A stretch of DNA of 64,000 nucleotides from Streptomyces odontomachi (GCF_024435355.1 NZ_JAMJWG010000009.1:248001-312000), one strand, 5' to 3'. Shown: positions 24,634-33,575, counted from the stretch's first letter. Numbers and translations are program-made. The notes: a model not told the origin generated them from the sequence alone.

Positions 24634-24704
24634 GAGATCTCTCCTCTCCGGGCATGCCGAGGGCCCCGGCATCACGGCTCGGAGCCCTCGTACAGCGCCT
24701 GTGA

Positions 24705-26201
24705 TCAGACGGCGGACGTGTGGATGTTGAGCATCCGGAACGCGCCGTCCAGCACCGAGTCGGCGCCGACGCGGTACCAGGCGTACCAGCCACGCTGACC
24801 GGTGGGCCTGCGGTTGGTACCGACGAGGTGAGGGATGAACTCGACGGTCATCCCGATCCGGTCGGCGATCACGTAGTTCTGGAAGTCGCCGTACACCAGC
24901 ACCCGGGCATCGCCATCCGCAGAGGCATTGAACCCGGACGCCATCGCCTCGGCCTCCAGCGCCGGCCGGCCGATGAGGTTCGGCGGCACGTCCGCACCGA
25001 TCCGCTCCCACAGATCCGCACCACCGTTGGTGTCGAACTGGCGGATCAGGTTGTAGATGCTCCGGTTCGCCAGCCACGACGCGTTCGCTCGGTGCCGCGC
25101 CGGCAGGTCGCCGTCCATGGCGTACACGTCCCCGGCGGCGAAGGTCTCCGCGGCGCCCGGCGACATCTCGGAAGAGGTGCCGGCGAGCGCGGTGACGATG
25201 CCCGTGGGCTGACCGCTGCCGGTCCCGCTGATGAACGCCTCCGCCTCCAGGCTGTCCTTGCCGAACGCGAGGAGCCGGCCGACCTCCATGGTGACGTTCT
25301 CGGCGTCGTCCATCGCTTCTATGGAGATCGGAACGAACCCGTCGGCCTTGTAGACCGGCACGGTCGGCTGGTCGAACGTCGGCGAGTTGTCCCCAGCCTC
25401 GGTGCCCTCCGCGGCCCACCGCCACGACACCGCACCAGCGGACACCCCGTGCCACACATCACCTGTGGCCACGACCGACCGGGCGACCTGCCGGATCTGG
25501 TTCCGGGACCCGTCCGAGCTGATGATGACCGTCGGGTCGAGCTGGAACGGCACCAGGTAGCCGCCGGCCGAGTCCGTGAGACTCATGGCCCGCTCCAGGG
25601 CCCGCTGTTCCTCCGGGCTGACCATGTGCCCCTTGCCGGCCGCCAGCTTCGACCACGCGCGCAGGTACTCGGGGCTGGAGGTGGCCAGGCACAGGCGGCT
25701 GATGCTGCCCTTCTTGTCGTCCCAGCGCTCGATGATGTCCGTCGCAGCGCTACGGATGCCGTCGGTCGCAGCGGCCATTTTCTCAACGGCGCACAGCGCC
25801 CGGGACCGCAGCTCGCTCCCGACCTGCTCCGGCGACCGGTCGAACGTGCGCATCTCGCCGAGGTCCCACGGGTTGCGGAACCGGCGGTCCTCCACGCTGT
25901 CCGGGTTCAGAATCGGGTCGGCGTCGTAGGACGAGTCCGACCCGTAGGAGACGCCCCGCTCGCCACGCACCTGGGTCGCTGCGGGTCCGCGCTCGGTGGT
26001 CTTCACGGCCGAGCGCACCCGGGCCAGCGCGGCCGTGCGCTCCAGCTGGCGCCGGTGGGCGTCAACGTCAGCGAACTCGCGGGTCAGCTCGTCGAACTGC
26101 TGCTCGTCGGCTTCGTCCAGTTCCGGCTTCTCGCCGAGCCGTTCCAGTTCGGCCTTGATGTCTTCGAGACGGATCACCGCCTGCTGGTGGGAGAGCTGCA
26201 T
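24705..26201 (-). CDS. HK97-fold major capsid protein
   Basis: A 498-aa capsid protein. Residues 1-75 are a charged coiled coil (LEDIKAELERLGEKPELDEA), the scaffold-like delta domain cut off by the prohead protease. The mature part has SLTDSAGGYLVPFQLDPTVI, PVYKADGFVPISIEAMDDAE, EAEAFISGTGSGQPTGIVTA and ends GAFRMLNIHTSAV, all typical of the family. It follows the protease with a TGATG overlap. Confidence 0.94.
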   Translation of the reverse strand: MQLSHQQAVIRLEDIKAELERLGEKPELDEADEQQFDELTREFADVDAHRRQLERTAALARVRSAVKTTERGPAATQVRGERGVSYGSDSSYDADPILNPDSVEDRRFRNPWDLGEMRTFDRSPEQVGSELRSRALCAVEKMAAATDGIRSAATDIIERWDDKKGSISRLCLATSSPEYLRAWSKLAAGKGHMVSPEEQRALERAMSLTDSAGGYLVPFQLDPTVIISSDGSRNQIRQVARSVVATGDVWHGVSAGAVSWRWAAEGTEAGDNSPTFDQPTVPVYKADGFVPISIEAMDDAENVTMEVGRLLAFGKDSLEAEAFISGTGSGQPTGIVTALAGTSSEMSPGAAETFAAGDVYAMDGDLPARHRANASWLANRSIYNLIRQFDTNGGADLWERIGADVPPNLIGRPALEAEAMASGFNASADGDARVLVYGDFQNYVIADRIGMTVEFIPHLVGTNRRPTGQRGWYAWYRVGADSVLDGAFRMLNIHTSAV

Positions 26202-27196
26202 CAGCTCTTCTCCTTCTGTTCGTCGATGAGCGCCAGGCGCTCGCCCATGAGCCCGGTGATCTCGCGGATCTGGTCCCGGAGGGCGGCTGTGCGCGGGGAT
26301 GGCGACGGGTGCCCATCGGCGGGCGGCGCGTCGGTCGTACTCGGGGTAGGCGGGTGCCCCTGCTCGGGCGGCGCGCCGGTCGTGCGTTCGGTGTCCGGGT
26401 GCCCGGTAGCGGGCGGCGCGGACGGCCTCGGCGCAGTGGCCGGGGCAGGCTCGGGGGTGGTCGCGGTCGGGTAGAGCAGCGCGGCGGCGACCTCGCGGCG
26501 CTCCTCCTCATCAGCGGGCACCTGCGGCGCCATCATCGCCGCGGACCGGGCCAGGGAGGCCCGGATGCGGCGGGTGAACCCGTCGTCGCGGACCAACTCG
26601 GCGGCCTGTTCACGGGCCCGCACGGACACGCTCGTGCCCGCGTATGCCGGGAACACCACGGGCCCCAACTCGCGGCACTTCAGCTCGATCAACTCGCGCT
26701 GGAGCGGCCCGCGGTCGCCCGGCATCCACAGCAGCTCGCCGATCTCCTCCGGCTTGAGTACCTTGCCGTTGACGTCGGTCCACTGCTCGCGGACGACCTC
26801 GAACCGGAAGCTCATACCCGTGATCGACTTCTCGGCGATGGCGTCCCGAACCGGCTGCATCAGCCAGTTGTCCGTGATCCGGCCCTCGATATAGAGGCCC
26901 TCGTCGTCCTCACGGAGATCCACGATCGAGCCAATGGGGATGGAGCCGATGAGCGGGTGCCGGCCATGGTCGAACTGCATGACCGGCTGACTCTCACGGA
27001 TCGTCTTTCGGAACGCGCCCTTACGGATCGTCTCCGTGAACGTCCCCTCCCACGAATCGATCTCGGTGGGCTGACCGAACACGGCGGCGTAACCGGACAG
27101 CGTGCGGCCGTCGCCCTCGCCACCGTCCTCGGCGGCCCGGAGCTGGAACGGCGCGGACCTCTCCAGGTCCCGCGCCACGGCGGTCATGGTGGGCAT
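26201..27196 (-). CDS. HK97-family prohead protease
   Basis: A 331-aa protein. Residues about 15-215 match the prohead protease: LSGYAAVFGQPTEIDSWEGT, KGAFRKTI, VMQFDHGRHPLIGSI (catalytic His region), GMSFRFEV and FPAYAGTSVSVR. The C-terminal 120 residues are Pro/Thr/Gly-rich with three near repeats of GHP...TTxAPP, a likely cleaved tail. Start overlaps the portal stop (TGATG). It matures the capsid protein encoded next. Confidence 0.92.
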   Translation of the reverse strand: MPTMTAVARDLERSAPFQLRAAEDGGEGDGRTLSGYAAVFGQPTEIDSWEGTFTETIRKGAFRKTIRESQPVMQFDHGRHPLIGSIPIGSIVDLREDDEGLYIEGRITDNWLMQPVRDAIAEKSITGMSFRFEVVREQWTDVNGKVLKPEEIGELLWMPGDRGPLQRELIELKCRELGPVVFPAYAGTSVSVRAREQAAELVRDDGFTRRIRASLARSAAMMAPQVPADEEERREVAAALLYPTATTPEPAPATAPRPSAPPATGHPDTERTTGAPPEQGHPPTPSTTDAPPADGHPSPSPRTAALRDQIREITGLMGERLALIDEQKEKS

Positions 27197-28587
27197 CAGG
27201 CCCCTCCCTCGATGGGTCGGATCGCGGACTCCAGCGCTGCGGCGAGCGCACGCACGCGGGCGTCTGACGGAGGCGCCGAGGTGCCCGGCGCCTGAAGCTG
27301 AACGCTGAAGAGACCCGTATGGACAAGGAGCGTCCAGTCGCTGGCCGTCACCGCGGCCATCACCGACTCCGGCGTGTACCCGGCATCCACCAGCGTGCGG
27401 ATCGTGCGGGACTGCACACCCTGAATCTCCGCCGCATCCTTGGCGTCTTCCCGAAGGAACGGGACATCCCGGGCGTCGTACCAGAGCCGCACCGCCCCTG
27501 ACACGCCGCCGCCCGGCGGCCGGATCAGGTGCCCGAAGCTGCCGGCGGCGTTCTGCCACAGCGGGTGGACGGTGCCGTCCGCGAAGCGCCTTCTGGCTTG
27601 CCCGTAGTTGCTGTACGTCGCGGCCTTCAGCCCCTCGCTGAGACCAACGATGACCGGCGGCACGCCGGCCGCCGCGGCGATCCGCGTTTCCCCGGCGCCC
27701 TGCACTGCGCTGAAGTCCATCTGCTGGAAGTTGGTCCCGGTCACCGTGACGTCCGCGCCGCCGCCGAGGTACAGCGTCTTGTAGGCGTTCTCCACGCCCA
27801 TGTGCGCCGACTCCATCTTGGCCTTGAACTTGGCGAACGCCTCCGGGCTCACCTCGCGGGCGAGACGGACCACCATGTTCGGCGTGGCCGCGTTCTCGAA
27901 GAACCGGCGCTTGTGGCTCGCCATGAGGTTGTCGTTCTGGGCCTCACGGACCACCGGCGTTAGCCACGACATGCCCCGGTACGTCGCCAGCGGATCCGGC
28001 ACCGGTGCGAAGTGCGCCACCTCATCCGCCAGCAGCGGCACCGGCTCCTCGCCAGGCTCCTGGTAGACGTAGCCCAGCCGCCGCCACCCCAGGTGCCCGC
28101 CTCGGAACGAACGGCGCTCCGTCACGATGGACACCCAGTCCGGCCGCAACCGCACCAACTCGTCGCCGTCCCGCGTCCAGTAGCTGTTGCCTGCGAGGTC
28201 GGCGTCCTGGATCACCCGCGACAGCAGATCCTGCGTCGTCCCGCCCGTCCATGGCACCTCAAGAAGCCGCAGATCAGCCGTCCCGAACATCTCCGACGGG
28301 GTGCCGCTGTTCAGGCGCTGCCAGATGAACCGAGGCGCCGAAAACACCATCTGCCGGGCCACCATGCACGCCCAGATCACCGGGTTCATCGCGAACAACT
28401 GCGCGTACCCCGGCAAGTTCCCAGGCGCCTTCTCCGAGGCCTGGCCCGGCTGCGTCTGCGTGATCCCCAGCGCGGAGAAACCGCCGTACCCAAGCGACTG
28501 CTGCAGCGCTGCCGCGTAGTCATCCAGAGTGCTGATGTCCCGCACCGCCGGCGCACGGCCGCGCATGGCCCGCCACAGGCTCGTCAC
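27196..28587 (-). CDS. portal protein (HK97 family)
   Basis: A 463-aa portal subunit, starting GTG at 28587. Recognisable blocks are MNPVIWACMVARQMVFSAP, DLAGNSYWTRDGDELVRLRP, SWLTPVVREAQNDNLMASH, KRRFFENAATPNMVVRLA and AAAGVPPVIVGLSEGLKAAT. It forms the dodecameric ring at the head vertex through which terminase packages DNA. It overlaps genes on both sides. Confidence 0.94.
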   Translation of the reverse strand: MTSLWRAMRGRAPAVRDISTLDDYAAALQQSLGYGGFSALGITQTQPGQASEKAPGNLPGYAQLFAMNPVIWACMVARQMVFSAPRFIWQRLNSGTPSEMFGTADLRLLEVPWTGGTTQDLLSRVIQDADLAGNSYWTRDGDELVRLRPDWVSIVTERRSFRGGHLGWRRLGYVYQEPGEEPVPLLADEVAHFAPVPDPLATYRGMSWLTPVVREAQNDNLMASHKRRFFENAATPNMVVRLAREVSPEAFAKFKAKMESAHMGVENAYKTLYLGGGADVTVTGTNFQQMDFSAVQGAGETRIAAAAGVPPVIVGLSEGLKAATYSNYGQARRRFADGTVHPLWQNAAGSFGHLIRPPGGGVSGAVRLWYDARDVPFLREDAKDAAEIQGVQSRTIRTLVDAGYTPESVMAAVTASDWTLLVHTGLFSVQLQAPGTSAPPSDARVRALAAALESAIRPIEGGA

Positions 28588-28757
28588 GGGCCACCCCCGT
28601 CAGCGAGCTTCACGTCCATCAGAAGCAGGCAGTACGCCACCAGCAGCACCCCGCCCACGGCCAGCCCTACCGCAAGGCCAAGGCCAAGGCCGGCGCCCAC
28701 CGCGGCCATCGCCCCGCCGGTCAGGACACCCGCCCGCGCCCGAGCAGCACGCGTCAT
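28584..28757 (-). CDS. small membrane protein between TerL and portal
   Basis: A 57-aa protein with one or two hydrophobic stretches (GVLTGGAMAAVGAGLGLGLA then VGGVLLVAYCLLLM). It overlaps the terminase stop (ATGA) and the portal start (GTGA) by four bases each, so it is translated with them. Function unknown; not a usual packaging protein. Confidence 0.65.
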   Translation of the reverse strand: MTRAARARAGVLTGGAMAAVGAGLGLGLAVGLAVGGVLLVAYCLLLMDVKLADGGGP

Positions 28758-30340
28758 CCGAATTCGGCCCACGGTTCCACTTCTTCCTCCGGCTCCTCGA
28801 CCTCCGCCGAGAGGCCCCAGCAGGCGTTCGTCGCCGCGACCAGCGGCGTGATGTCCACCCCGACGCCGCGCCGAGCCCATGCCCACGCGTCCCCCAGCTC
28901 TCGCTTCCGCGCGCCAGCCAGCGCGGTGGCGAGCGGCGCCTGGTTCAAGTGCACGACCTGCCCGGCTGCGACCGCGTCATAGAACTGGCCGACGGCCTGC
29001 ACGACGTCCCGCGTCTTCATCTGCGCGATCGGCGCCAGGAGACGCGGCTCCTCGTCCTCGTCGGCCTCTTCCTCCGGGTCGACCTGCAAGCCCTTCGTCA
29101 GGTCCCGGATCAGCGAACCGGCCGGGCTCCCCGGGTCGACCACCCAGCAGCGCGGACCCCACTTCTCCGTCAGGTCCCTGGCGCGCTTGACCACCCAGTC
29201 CGTGCCCGGCCGGTTGTCCACGACCTCCACGTGGACCGCGTCGCCGCACTGCCCGGCCACGCAGATGCTCGCGTGACTCCGCTCTGGCGTGACATCGATG
29301 GCGAACGCCACCGGGTCCGCAGGCTGGCTACCGCCGTCCGCCAGCACCTCCCAGGCTTCTCTGCCGATGACCTGCCACGTGTCAGCCTCGTCGGAGGGGT
29401 ATTCACCCACGCCGAGCCGCTCCCGCGCGTATCCCTCCTTGCTCAGCGTGGCCCGCTCGTTGGCGACCTTCGCCAGGGTCAGCCGGAAGCCGACCGCTGG
29501 GTTCGCCTTCAGCACTGCCTCGTCGGAAGCCGGATCGTCGTGTCTGTCGCAGTCCATCGGGCACTCCTTGACGTGCAGGGCGGCAGACCACTCGAAGTAC
29601 GCCAGTGAGAGGTCAGGCGTGCCCGCCTCGATCGCGGCAAGGGCCCGTCGACGCAAGCGCCCCAGTTGCACGGACGGGGGGCCGATACCGGCGCTCCCCA
29701 GGTACCAGATCTGTGGGTCATCGATGGCCGCCATCGTGGGCAGTAGCGCGTCCATCTCGTTGTCGCCGAGGATCATGTCCTCGTCCATCACGTTGCAGTG
29801 TCCGCTGAAGCCACGGCCGGAGCCCTTCGAGCGGGCGATGAATCGGAGCATGCGGCCGTCGTGCAGCTCGATGCTTTCCTCGCCTGTGGTCTGCCAGTAC
29901 CGCTTGACACGTTTATGCAGGTCAGGGCATCCACGGATGAGGCGTTCGATCCGGCGGAAGGCGTTTTTCGCCGTCTTGAATTCGTGCGCACTGTGGAGGA
30001 TCAGTTCCTCACCGCCGATGAACAGACCCCACAGCTCGCGAGCCTCGATGATGCCGCCCTTGCCGTTCTGTCTCGGCACGTTGACGGCGACCTCGAACGA
30101 CGACCACGAGCCGTCTGGTTTCTCGCCCATGCCGACACGCAGCACGTGCTGCTGCCATGGGTCCAGCGTCAGCCCTGCTTTGGCGGCGAGGTCGATGGCC
30201 TCCTGCCCGGCGCTGGACACCGACGGCGGCGCGGTCTGGATCGGTGGCGTCTGCCAGCCGTACACATGGTCACCGTCAGCCACCAGCGGCCTGCTGTCGG
30301 GCGGCGGCCCGGCGCTTCGCTCGCTGCTCAGCAATGTCAT
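28754..30340 (-). CDS. terminase large subunit
   Basis: A 528-aa packaging motor. The ATPase has an adenine/Walker A region SSFEVAVNVPRQNGKGG (about 81-96) and a Walker B-like block CNVMDEDMI; the nuclease part has AFAIDVTPERSHASI, then a second acidic site WVVDPGSPAGSL, and ends VGVDITPLVAATNACWGLS. It cuts and translocates phage DNA into the prohead. ATG at 30340 with AGGGGGA upstream overlaps the small-subunit gene by 65 bp; a GTG at 30283 is an alternative. Confidence 0.92.
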   Translation of the reverse strand: MTLLSSERSAGPPPDSRPLVADGDHVYGWQTPPIQTAPPSVSSAGQEAIDLAAKAGLTLDPWQQHVLRVGMGEKPDGSWSSFEVAVNVPRQNGKGGIIEARELWGLFIGGEELILHSAHEFKTAKNAFRRIERLIRGCPDLHKRVKRYWQTTGEESIELHDGRMLRFIARSKGSGRGFSGHCNVMDEDMILGDNEMDALLPTMAAIDDPQIWYLGSAGIGPPSVQLGRLRRRALAAIEAGTPDLSLAYFEWSAALHVKECPMDCDRHDDPASDEAVLKANPAVGFRLTLAKVANERATLSKEGYARERLGVGEYPSDEADTWQVIGREAWEVLADGGSQPADPVAFAIDVTPERSHASICVAGQCGDAVHVEVVDNRPGTDWVVKRARDLTEKWGPRCWVVDPGSPAGSLIRDLTKGLQVDPEEEADEDEEPRLLAPIAQMKTRDVVQAVGQFYDAVAAGQVVHLNQAPLATALAGARKRELGDAWAWARRGVGVDITPLVAATNACWGLSAEVEEPEEEVEPWAEFG

Positions 30341-30560
30341 CGACCGCGTCCCCCTTCGACTGGACAGGCGCGAGCTTGCGAAGGTCAGCCATGACGGCAC
30401 GCAGTTCTCGAGCGGCGACCGCGCGCGCGGTCGGAGCGTCGGCCTCGTCAACGGATCGGGCGAGACTGGAAGCAAGTTCGGCCAGGCCGGGCGAGACGGA
30501 CTCGACACCAAGCTGATTGATCTCCGCGTTGATCGCGCCGGTGACCGCGCCCAAGATCAC
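30276..30560 (-). CDS. terminase small subunit-like protein
   Basis: A 94-aa helical protein in front of the large terminase gene. It has LASSLARSVDEADAPTARAV and RELRAVMADLRKLAP followed by a basic tail RAKRRAAARQQAAGG, a pattern seen in small terminases of actinophages. The GTG at 30560 (or 30563) follows AAGGGG. It would recognise the packaging site. The call rests on position and this pattern. Confidence 0.72.
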   Translation of the reverse strand: MILGAVTGAINAEINQLGVESVSPGLAELASSLARSVDEADAPTARAVAARELRAVMADLRKLAPVQSKGDAVDDIAEQRAKRRAAARQQAAGG

Positions 30561-30809
30561 CACGCCCCTTACACAGAGTGATGCCACGCAGAGTGACGGA
30601 CCCTAATGTCGTCGAACCGAGTTCGCTGGAATAGCTCTTCAAAATCGGCCGCGCAAAAAATCGGGCGACAAGGGCTTTTGGGTCGCCCACTCGTCGGCGT
30701 TCTCGATGACCTCGTGCCCCCTCCCCTCCTGAGGTGGGACTGCCGGTGACCTGCGTGTTCGCTCGCATTGTTGATCAAAGTTGGATCGATGATCGCGTGA
30801 GTCGCTCGG
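30561..30809. other. noncoding gap upstream of terS
   Basis: About 250 nt without a convincing gene. It contains an AT-richer stretch (30630-30670) and a strong AGGAGGGGAGGGGG sequence on the minus strand. That ribosome-site-like tract precedes a 25-codon frame (HEVIENADEWATQKP...) that lacks a start codon. Because HNH and terminase genes flank it, this is a reasonable place to look for a cos site. Confidence 0.4.
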
Positions 30810-31253
30810 TCACCAGCGACGGGACGACTGGACAGCCGAGGCGTGGCCCTGCCCGTGCCGGGCCCGTGCCCGGTACCACCGGGTGGCCACGGCCGCCATG
30901 CCGGGATCTCTCATGTCCGCTACGCGCTGCATGACGATCTCTCGTCCTGGGTCGACGGTGACGATCTGTGCCTTGTGCCGCTGGTACCTGGCCAGGGCCT
31001 TGGGGCTGGGCTGGGTGTGGATGAGGTAGATGTCGACCTGGTCACGGTGCTTGAGCGCTTCGTCGAGGGCGGCGAACCGTGCGCGGTGCGCGACCTTGAG
31101 CAGGGTCTCGCCGTGGTGCCACTGCGGGGCGCCCGGCCCAGCGAGGGCGAGGGCGATCCGGTCCAGGTCGATGATGATGTCCCGCGGCTTCGCCCGGGCC
31201 TCGATCCACGATGACTTCCCAGAGGCCGGCGGGCCGGTGACGACGTAGAGCAC
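30810..31253 (-). CDS. P-loop ATP-binding protein (kinase-like)
   Basis: A 147-aa protein with Walker A VVTGPPASGKSSWIEARA at the very N-terminus, DIIIDLDRIAL next, and a later HKAQIVTVDPGREIVMQRVA, the layout of small polynucleotide kinase or AAA-type P-loop proteins. GTG start at 31253. It lies between HNH and terminase genes, where actinophages often carry such an enzyme. The substrate is unknown. Confidence 0.78.
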   Translation of the reverse strand: MLYVVTGPPASGKSSWIEARAKPRDIIIDLDRIALALAGPGAPQWHHGETLLKVAHRARFAALDEALKHRDQVDIYLIHTQPSPKALARYQRHKAQIVTVDPGREIVMQRVADMRDPGMAAVATRWYRARARHGQGHASAVQSSRRW

Positions 31254-31285
31254 GTTGCGTCACCGTCCTCGCGGCTGTCAGGTGG

Positions 31286-31561
31286 TCAAGCCTCGAAGGG
31301 TGCGGGTCCACTTCCTTGAACGCGCAGCTCAGCGGTATCGGCGTTGAAAGTGCCCGCGAGGAACACACCCTCGCGGTGATCGCCTATGCGCAGCTTGGTG
31401 TGGTCGTCGTTGTAGATCTCCCAGGCTGCTGCTTCGTCTCGTGCCGTGATGGTCCCGTGCCATTCTTTGAGACTGCCGTCGGTAGTGACGGTGAGCGATG
31501 CTGTGACCGGGTATTCGGTCCCGCTGACAATTGCCGTGGCTGGCCCGTCGTATGTCGTCAT
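31286..31561 (-). CDS. beta-rich protein, unknown
   Basis: A 91-aa protein with alternating strands (YPVTASLTVTTDGSLKEWHG, LRIGDHREGVFLAGTFNADT). It has no catalytic motif that I recognise. Its place between HNH and P-loop genes suggests a packaging-region accessory role, but this is inference. Confidence 0.65.
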   Translation of the reverse strand: MTTYDGPATAIVSGTEYPVTASLTVTTDGSLKEWHGTITARDEAAAWEIYNDDHTKLRIGDHREGVFLAGTFNADTAELRVQGSGPAPFEA

Positions 31562-31594
31562 AGCGTCATCTTGGCCTACATACGGGGCGGCGGG

Positions 31595-31879
31595 TCACCA
31601 TCTGCGTGATGTCCGTTGCGGGACCGCGGTGGTGCTGCGATTTCCCCTACGGCTGTTGCACGCTCGGTGTGCCGACCGTGCGTTGGCGGGGTCAAGGAGG
31701 CTGCCGCCGCGGCTGATGGGTACGGCGTGGTCGAGAGTCCACGACAACGGATGCCGCGCATCGAGCGTGGCGTCGATGTCGTGGCCGCAGATCCAGCACG
31801 GGTCACCGCAGGCGCGCATGGCAGTGCAGAGCCTGCGGTACGGGCGTCCGTTGCGCGGGTTGCCGGCCACGGGCGCCAC
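31595..31879 (-). CDS. HNH endonuclease
   Basis: A 94-aa HNH nuclease: CWICGHDID, then LDHAVPISRGGSLLDPANAR with the catalytic His, and HRACNSRRGNRS. GTG start at 31879. In cos-type phages a gene of this kind next to terminase is needed for cutting at cos, so packaging by cos is a reasonable guess. Confidence 0.88.
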   Translation of the reverse strand: MAPVAGNPRNGRPYRRLCTAMRACGDPCWICGHDIDATLDARHPLSWTLDHAVPISRGGSLLDPANARSAHRACNSRRGNRSTTAVPQRTSRRW

Positions 31880-31885
31880 CTCCGA

Positions 31886-32140
31886 CTACAGGTCGTCGCC
31901 GAGGACTTCGCGGCGGGCGGCGAGCGCCTTGCGGTTGAGGGCACCGGTCATGCGGAACAGCGCGACGGTGAGCGCGAGAAACCCGGCGACGAGCAGCACC
32001 TGGGTGATGACGCTGACGATGTGGATGTGCTGGGTGGCGAGCGCGATGATCAGCAGGATGACGTTGCCGCAGATCCAGGCGAACCAGATGCGGAGCTTCT
32101 CGACTCGCACAGCCTTCTGTATGTCGCTGTAGCTGGCCAC
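31886..32140 (-). CDS. small two-span membrane protein
   Basis: An 84-aa protein with two hydrophobic spans (WFAWICGNVILLIIALAT and VITQVLLVAGFLALTVALF) and a basic C-terminus. The GTG at 32140 is supported by GGAGGGGGAAAC directly upstream; a longer frame is rejected. Function unknown. Confidence 0.7.
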   Translation of the reverse strand: MASYSDIQKAVRVEKLRIWFAWICGNVILLIIALATQHIHIVSVITQVLLVAGFLALTVALFRMTGALNRKALAARREVLGDDL

Positions 32141-32217
32141 GTTTCCCCCTCCGTCGCAGTTGGCGGCCATCATCCCGCGCATGGAGGTCATGTGTAAGCA
32201 GCGTGATGAGCTTGTGA

Positions 32218-32445
32218 CTACGCGGCTCGCACCCCGTTGGGCAGCGGCGGCACGGCCCCGGCTTCGAGGAGTTCGCGCGTCACCTCGTCGCGCCGCGCTT
32301 TGGGTATCTGCCGCACGTCGTACCGGGCGCCCTTCCCGCGGCCGTACCGGCTGATGCGCCCTTCGCTGGCCCACCGCCAGATGGTGCCGACGGGCCGACC
32401 GGCCCAGTAGGCGGCGTCTGCCGCGGTGGCGAGCGCAGGAGACAT
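32218..32445 (-). CDS. small helix-turn-helix protein
   Basis: A 75-aa protein with a MerR/excisionase-type winged helix: ATAADAAYWAGRPVGTIWRW then ASEGRISRYGRG and a basic C-terminus. ATG at 32445 follows GGGGGAGG. It could be a late-gene regulator or a DNA architectural protein; position near the HNH and terminase genes does not decide. Confidence 0.7.
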   Translation of the reverse strand: MSPALATAADAAYWAGRPVGTIWRWASEGRISRYGRGKGARYDVRQIPKARRDEVTRELLEAGAVPPLPNGVRAA

Positions 32446-32470
32446 GGTCACCTCCCCCGTGGAATGCGGA

Positions 32471-32494
32471 AGGGCCACCCGGCGGGGTGGCCCT
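32471..32494 (-). terminator. terminator upstream of HTH gene
   Basis: Perfect 10-bp stem (agggccaccc / gggtggccct) with a four-base loop. It separates the small-gene chain (stop at 32600) from the HTH, membrane and late genes, so a new promoter is expected after it. Confidence 0.7.
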
Positions 32495-32599
32495 CAGAGC
32501 GCAGTACGTTGATCTGAGCAGATCATCGCTTCGGCGGTGGTCCGTGTCAAGTCCGACTTAGGCGATTACTCCCAGCTCGGTTCGCAGCGGGTGCGTAGG

Positions 32600-32797
32600 T
32601 CACCCTCCTTTCGCGGCGCCGGGTGGCCGGATTGGGCGGCCGTATTCCTCCAGGGATTCCAGATCGTGTTCGGCGCAGAAGTACTTGCCAGGCGCTTTGG
32701 GTTCGGCGCAGTACTCGTTCCAGGGCATCCCGTAGGCGACCTGGTCGCCGCAGATCTGCCCGGCCGGGTCGGGCTCGGTTCGGGTCGTCTTCGCCAC
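32600..32797 (-). CDS. small zinc-binding protein, paralogue 1
   Basis: A 65-aa protein with ICGDQ, EYCAEPKAPGKYFCAEHD and GRPIRPP. The Cys/His spacing suggests a zinc site. It is clearly related to the adjacent gene at 32800-33012 along the whole core. GTG at 32797, just past the neighbour's stop. Function unknown. Confidence 0.7.
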   Translation of the reverse strand: MAKTTRTEPDPAGQICGDQVAYGMPWNEYCAEPKAPGKYFCAEHDLESLEEYGRPIRPPGAAKGG

Positions 32798-32799
32798 AG

Positions 32800-33012
32800 C
32801 TACCGCCCCTTCACGTTGCCGGGGGCCATGCGGATGATGCCGTCGGGCTCGTCGAGGGCAAGCCAGTCGTGATGCTCCTGGCAGAAGTACAGGCCGGGGG
32901 CCTTGCGCTCGCCACAGAACACGTTGCCGCTGTTCTCCCAGCCGCCAATTTGGATCTGGTAGCCGCAGATCTGACTCCGACGCGAGGGCTCGTGCCTGAG
33001 TTCCTTTCCCAT
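32800..33012 (-). CDS. small zinc-binding protein, paralogue 2
   Basis: A 70-aa protein with ICGYQ, VFCGERKAPGLYFCQEHHD and DGIIRMAPG, parallel to the next gene (ICGDQ ... YCAEPKAPGKYFCAEHD). ATG at 33012 has GGAGGTGGAG upstream. The pair looks like a tandem duplication that has since diverged. Confidence 0.72.
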   Translation of the reverse strand: MGKELRHEPSRRSQICGYQIQIGGWENSGNVFCGERKAPGLYFCQEHHDWLALDEPDGIIRMAPGNVKGR

Positions 33013-33014
33013 GG

Positions 33015-33323
33015 TCAGCTCCACCTCCACGCCTGGCCGGCGCTGCTGGCGCTCCGGGCCGCGGCGGCGAGGGCGCGGGCGAGGTTGGCCCAGTCGCCGC
33101 GCATGAGCCGGTGACTGGCGGCGCGGTCGAGGAGGTCGGCGATGCGCCCGGCCTGACCCGGCTGCACGGTGAACGGATCACCAAAGGGCCGGTTGATAAC
33201 GGGCGCCAGCTCGGCCCAGTCGCGCCCCGGAAGGACGTGGGCGAGCTGCTGCGCGAGGTTGGTGATGGTGCTACCGGAGCGCTGTTCCTGTCCGACCGGG
33301 AGATGAGAGATGGTCCAGCCCAT
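33015..33323 (-). CDS. hypothetical protein (DUF7739-like)
   Basis: A 102-aa protein starting MGWTISHLPVGQEQRSGSTI, with NLAQQLAHVLPGRDWAEL and a helical C-terminus. It resembles a Streptomyces family I recall as DUF7739, but this is from memory. Start at 33323 overlaps the previous stop (ATGA). Confidence 0.6.
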   Translation of the reverse strand: MGWTISHLPVGQEQRSGSTITNLAQQLAHVLPGRDWAELAPVINRPFGDPFTVQPGQAGRIADLLDRAASHRLMRGDWANLARALAAAARSASSAGQAWRWS

Positions 33324-33565
33324 CACTTCTCCCGCAGCGAGTACTTGGCGATGGTGACGGACGTAGCGGGCATGCCCCACTCCTTCGCGAACACACCGCG
33401 GATCGCGGTGAGCAGGACGCCTACGGTGGCTCCGGGCGGCGGGGTGTAGCTGCCGTCGATCTGCTGGGAGAGGTTAGATCCGTGTCCTGTCGGGCGGACG
33501 GCGGTGGCGCTCCACGCGTACCCGCTGGCGGTGAGCGGGGTCTTGGGGTTGGCGTAGTCGGACAT
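33323..33565 (-). CDS. hypothetical protein
   Basis: An 80-aa protein (MSDYANPKTPLTASGYAWSA ... TSVTIAKYSLREK). No motif recognised. It is coupled to the following gene by a four-base overlap and preceded by AAGGAACACC, so it is probably expressed. Confidence 0.6.
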   Translation of the reverse strand: MSDYANPKTPLTASGYAWSATAVRPTGHGSNLSQQIDGSYTPPPGATVGVLLTAIRGVFAKEWGMPATSVTIAKYSLREK

Positions 33566-33575
33566 GGTGTTCCTT

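Noticed and set aside
24720..26474. 584-aa rightward open frame
   Set aside because: Shadow of the major capsid gene; composition is that of an antisense frame.
30600..30780. A short leftward gene upstream of terS
   Set aside because: A protein-like stretch follows a strong purine tract, but there is no start codon in frame and the frame stops after about 25 codons.
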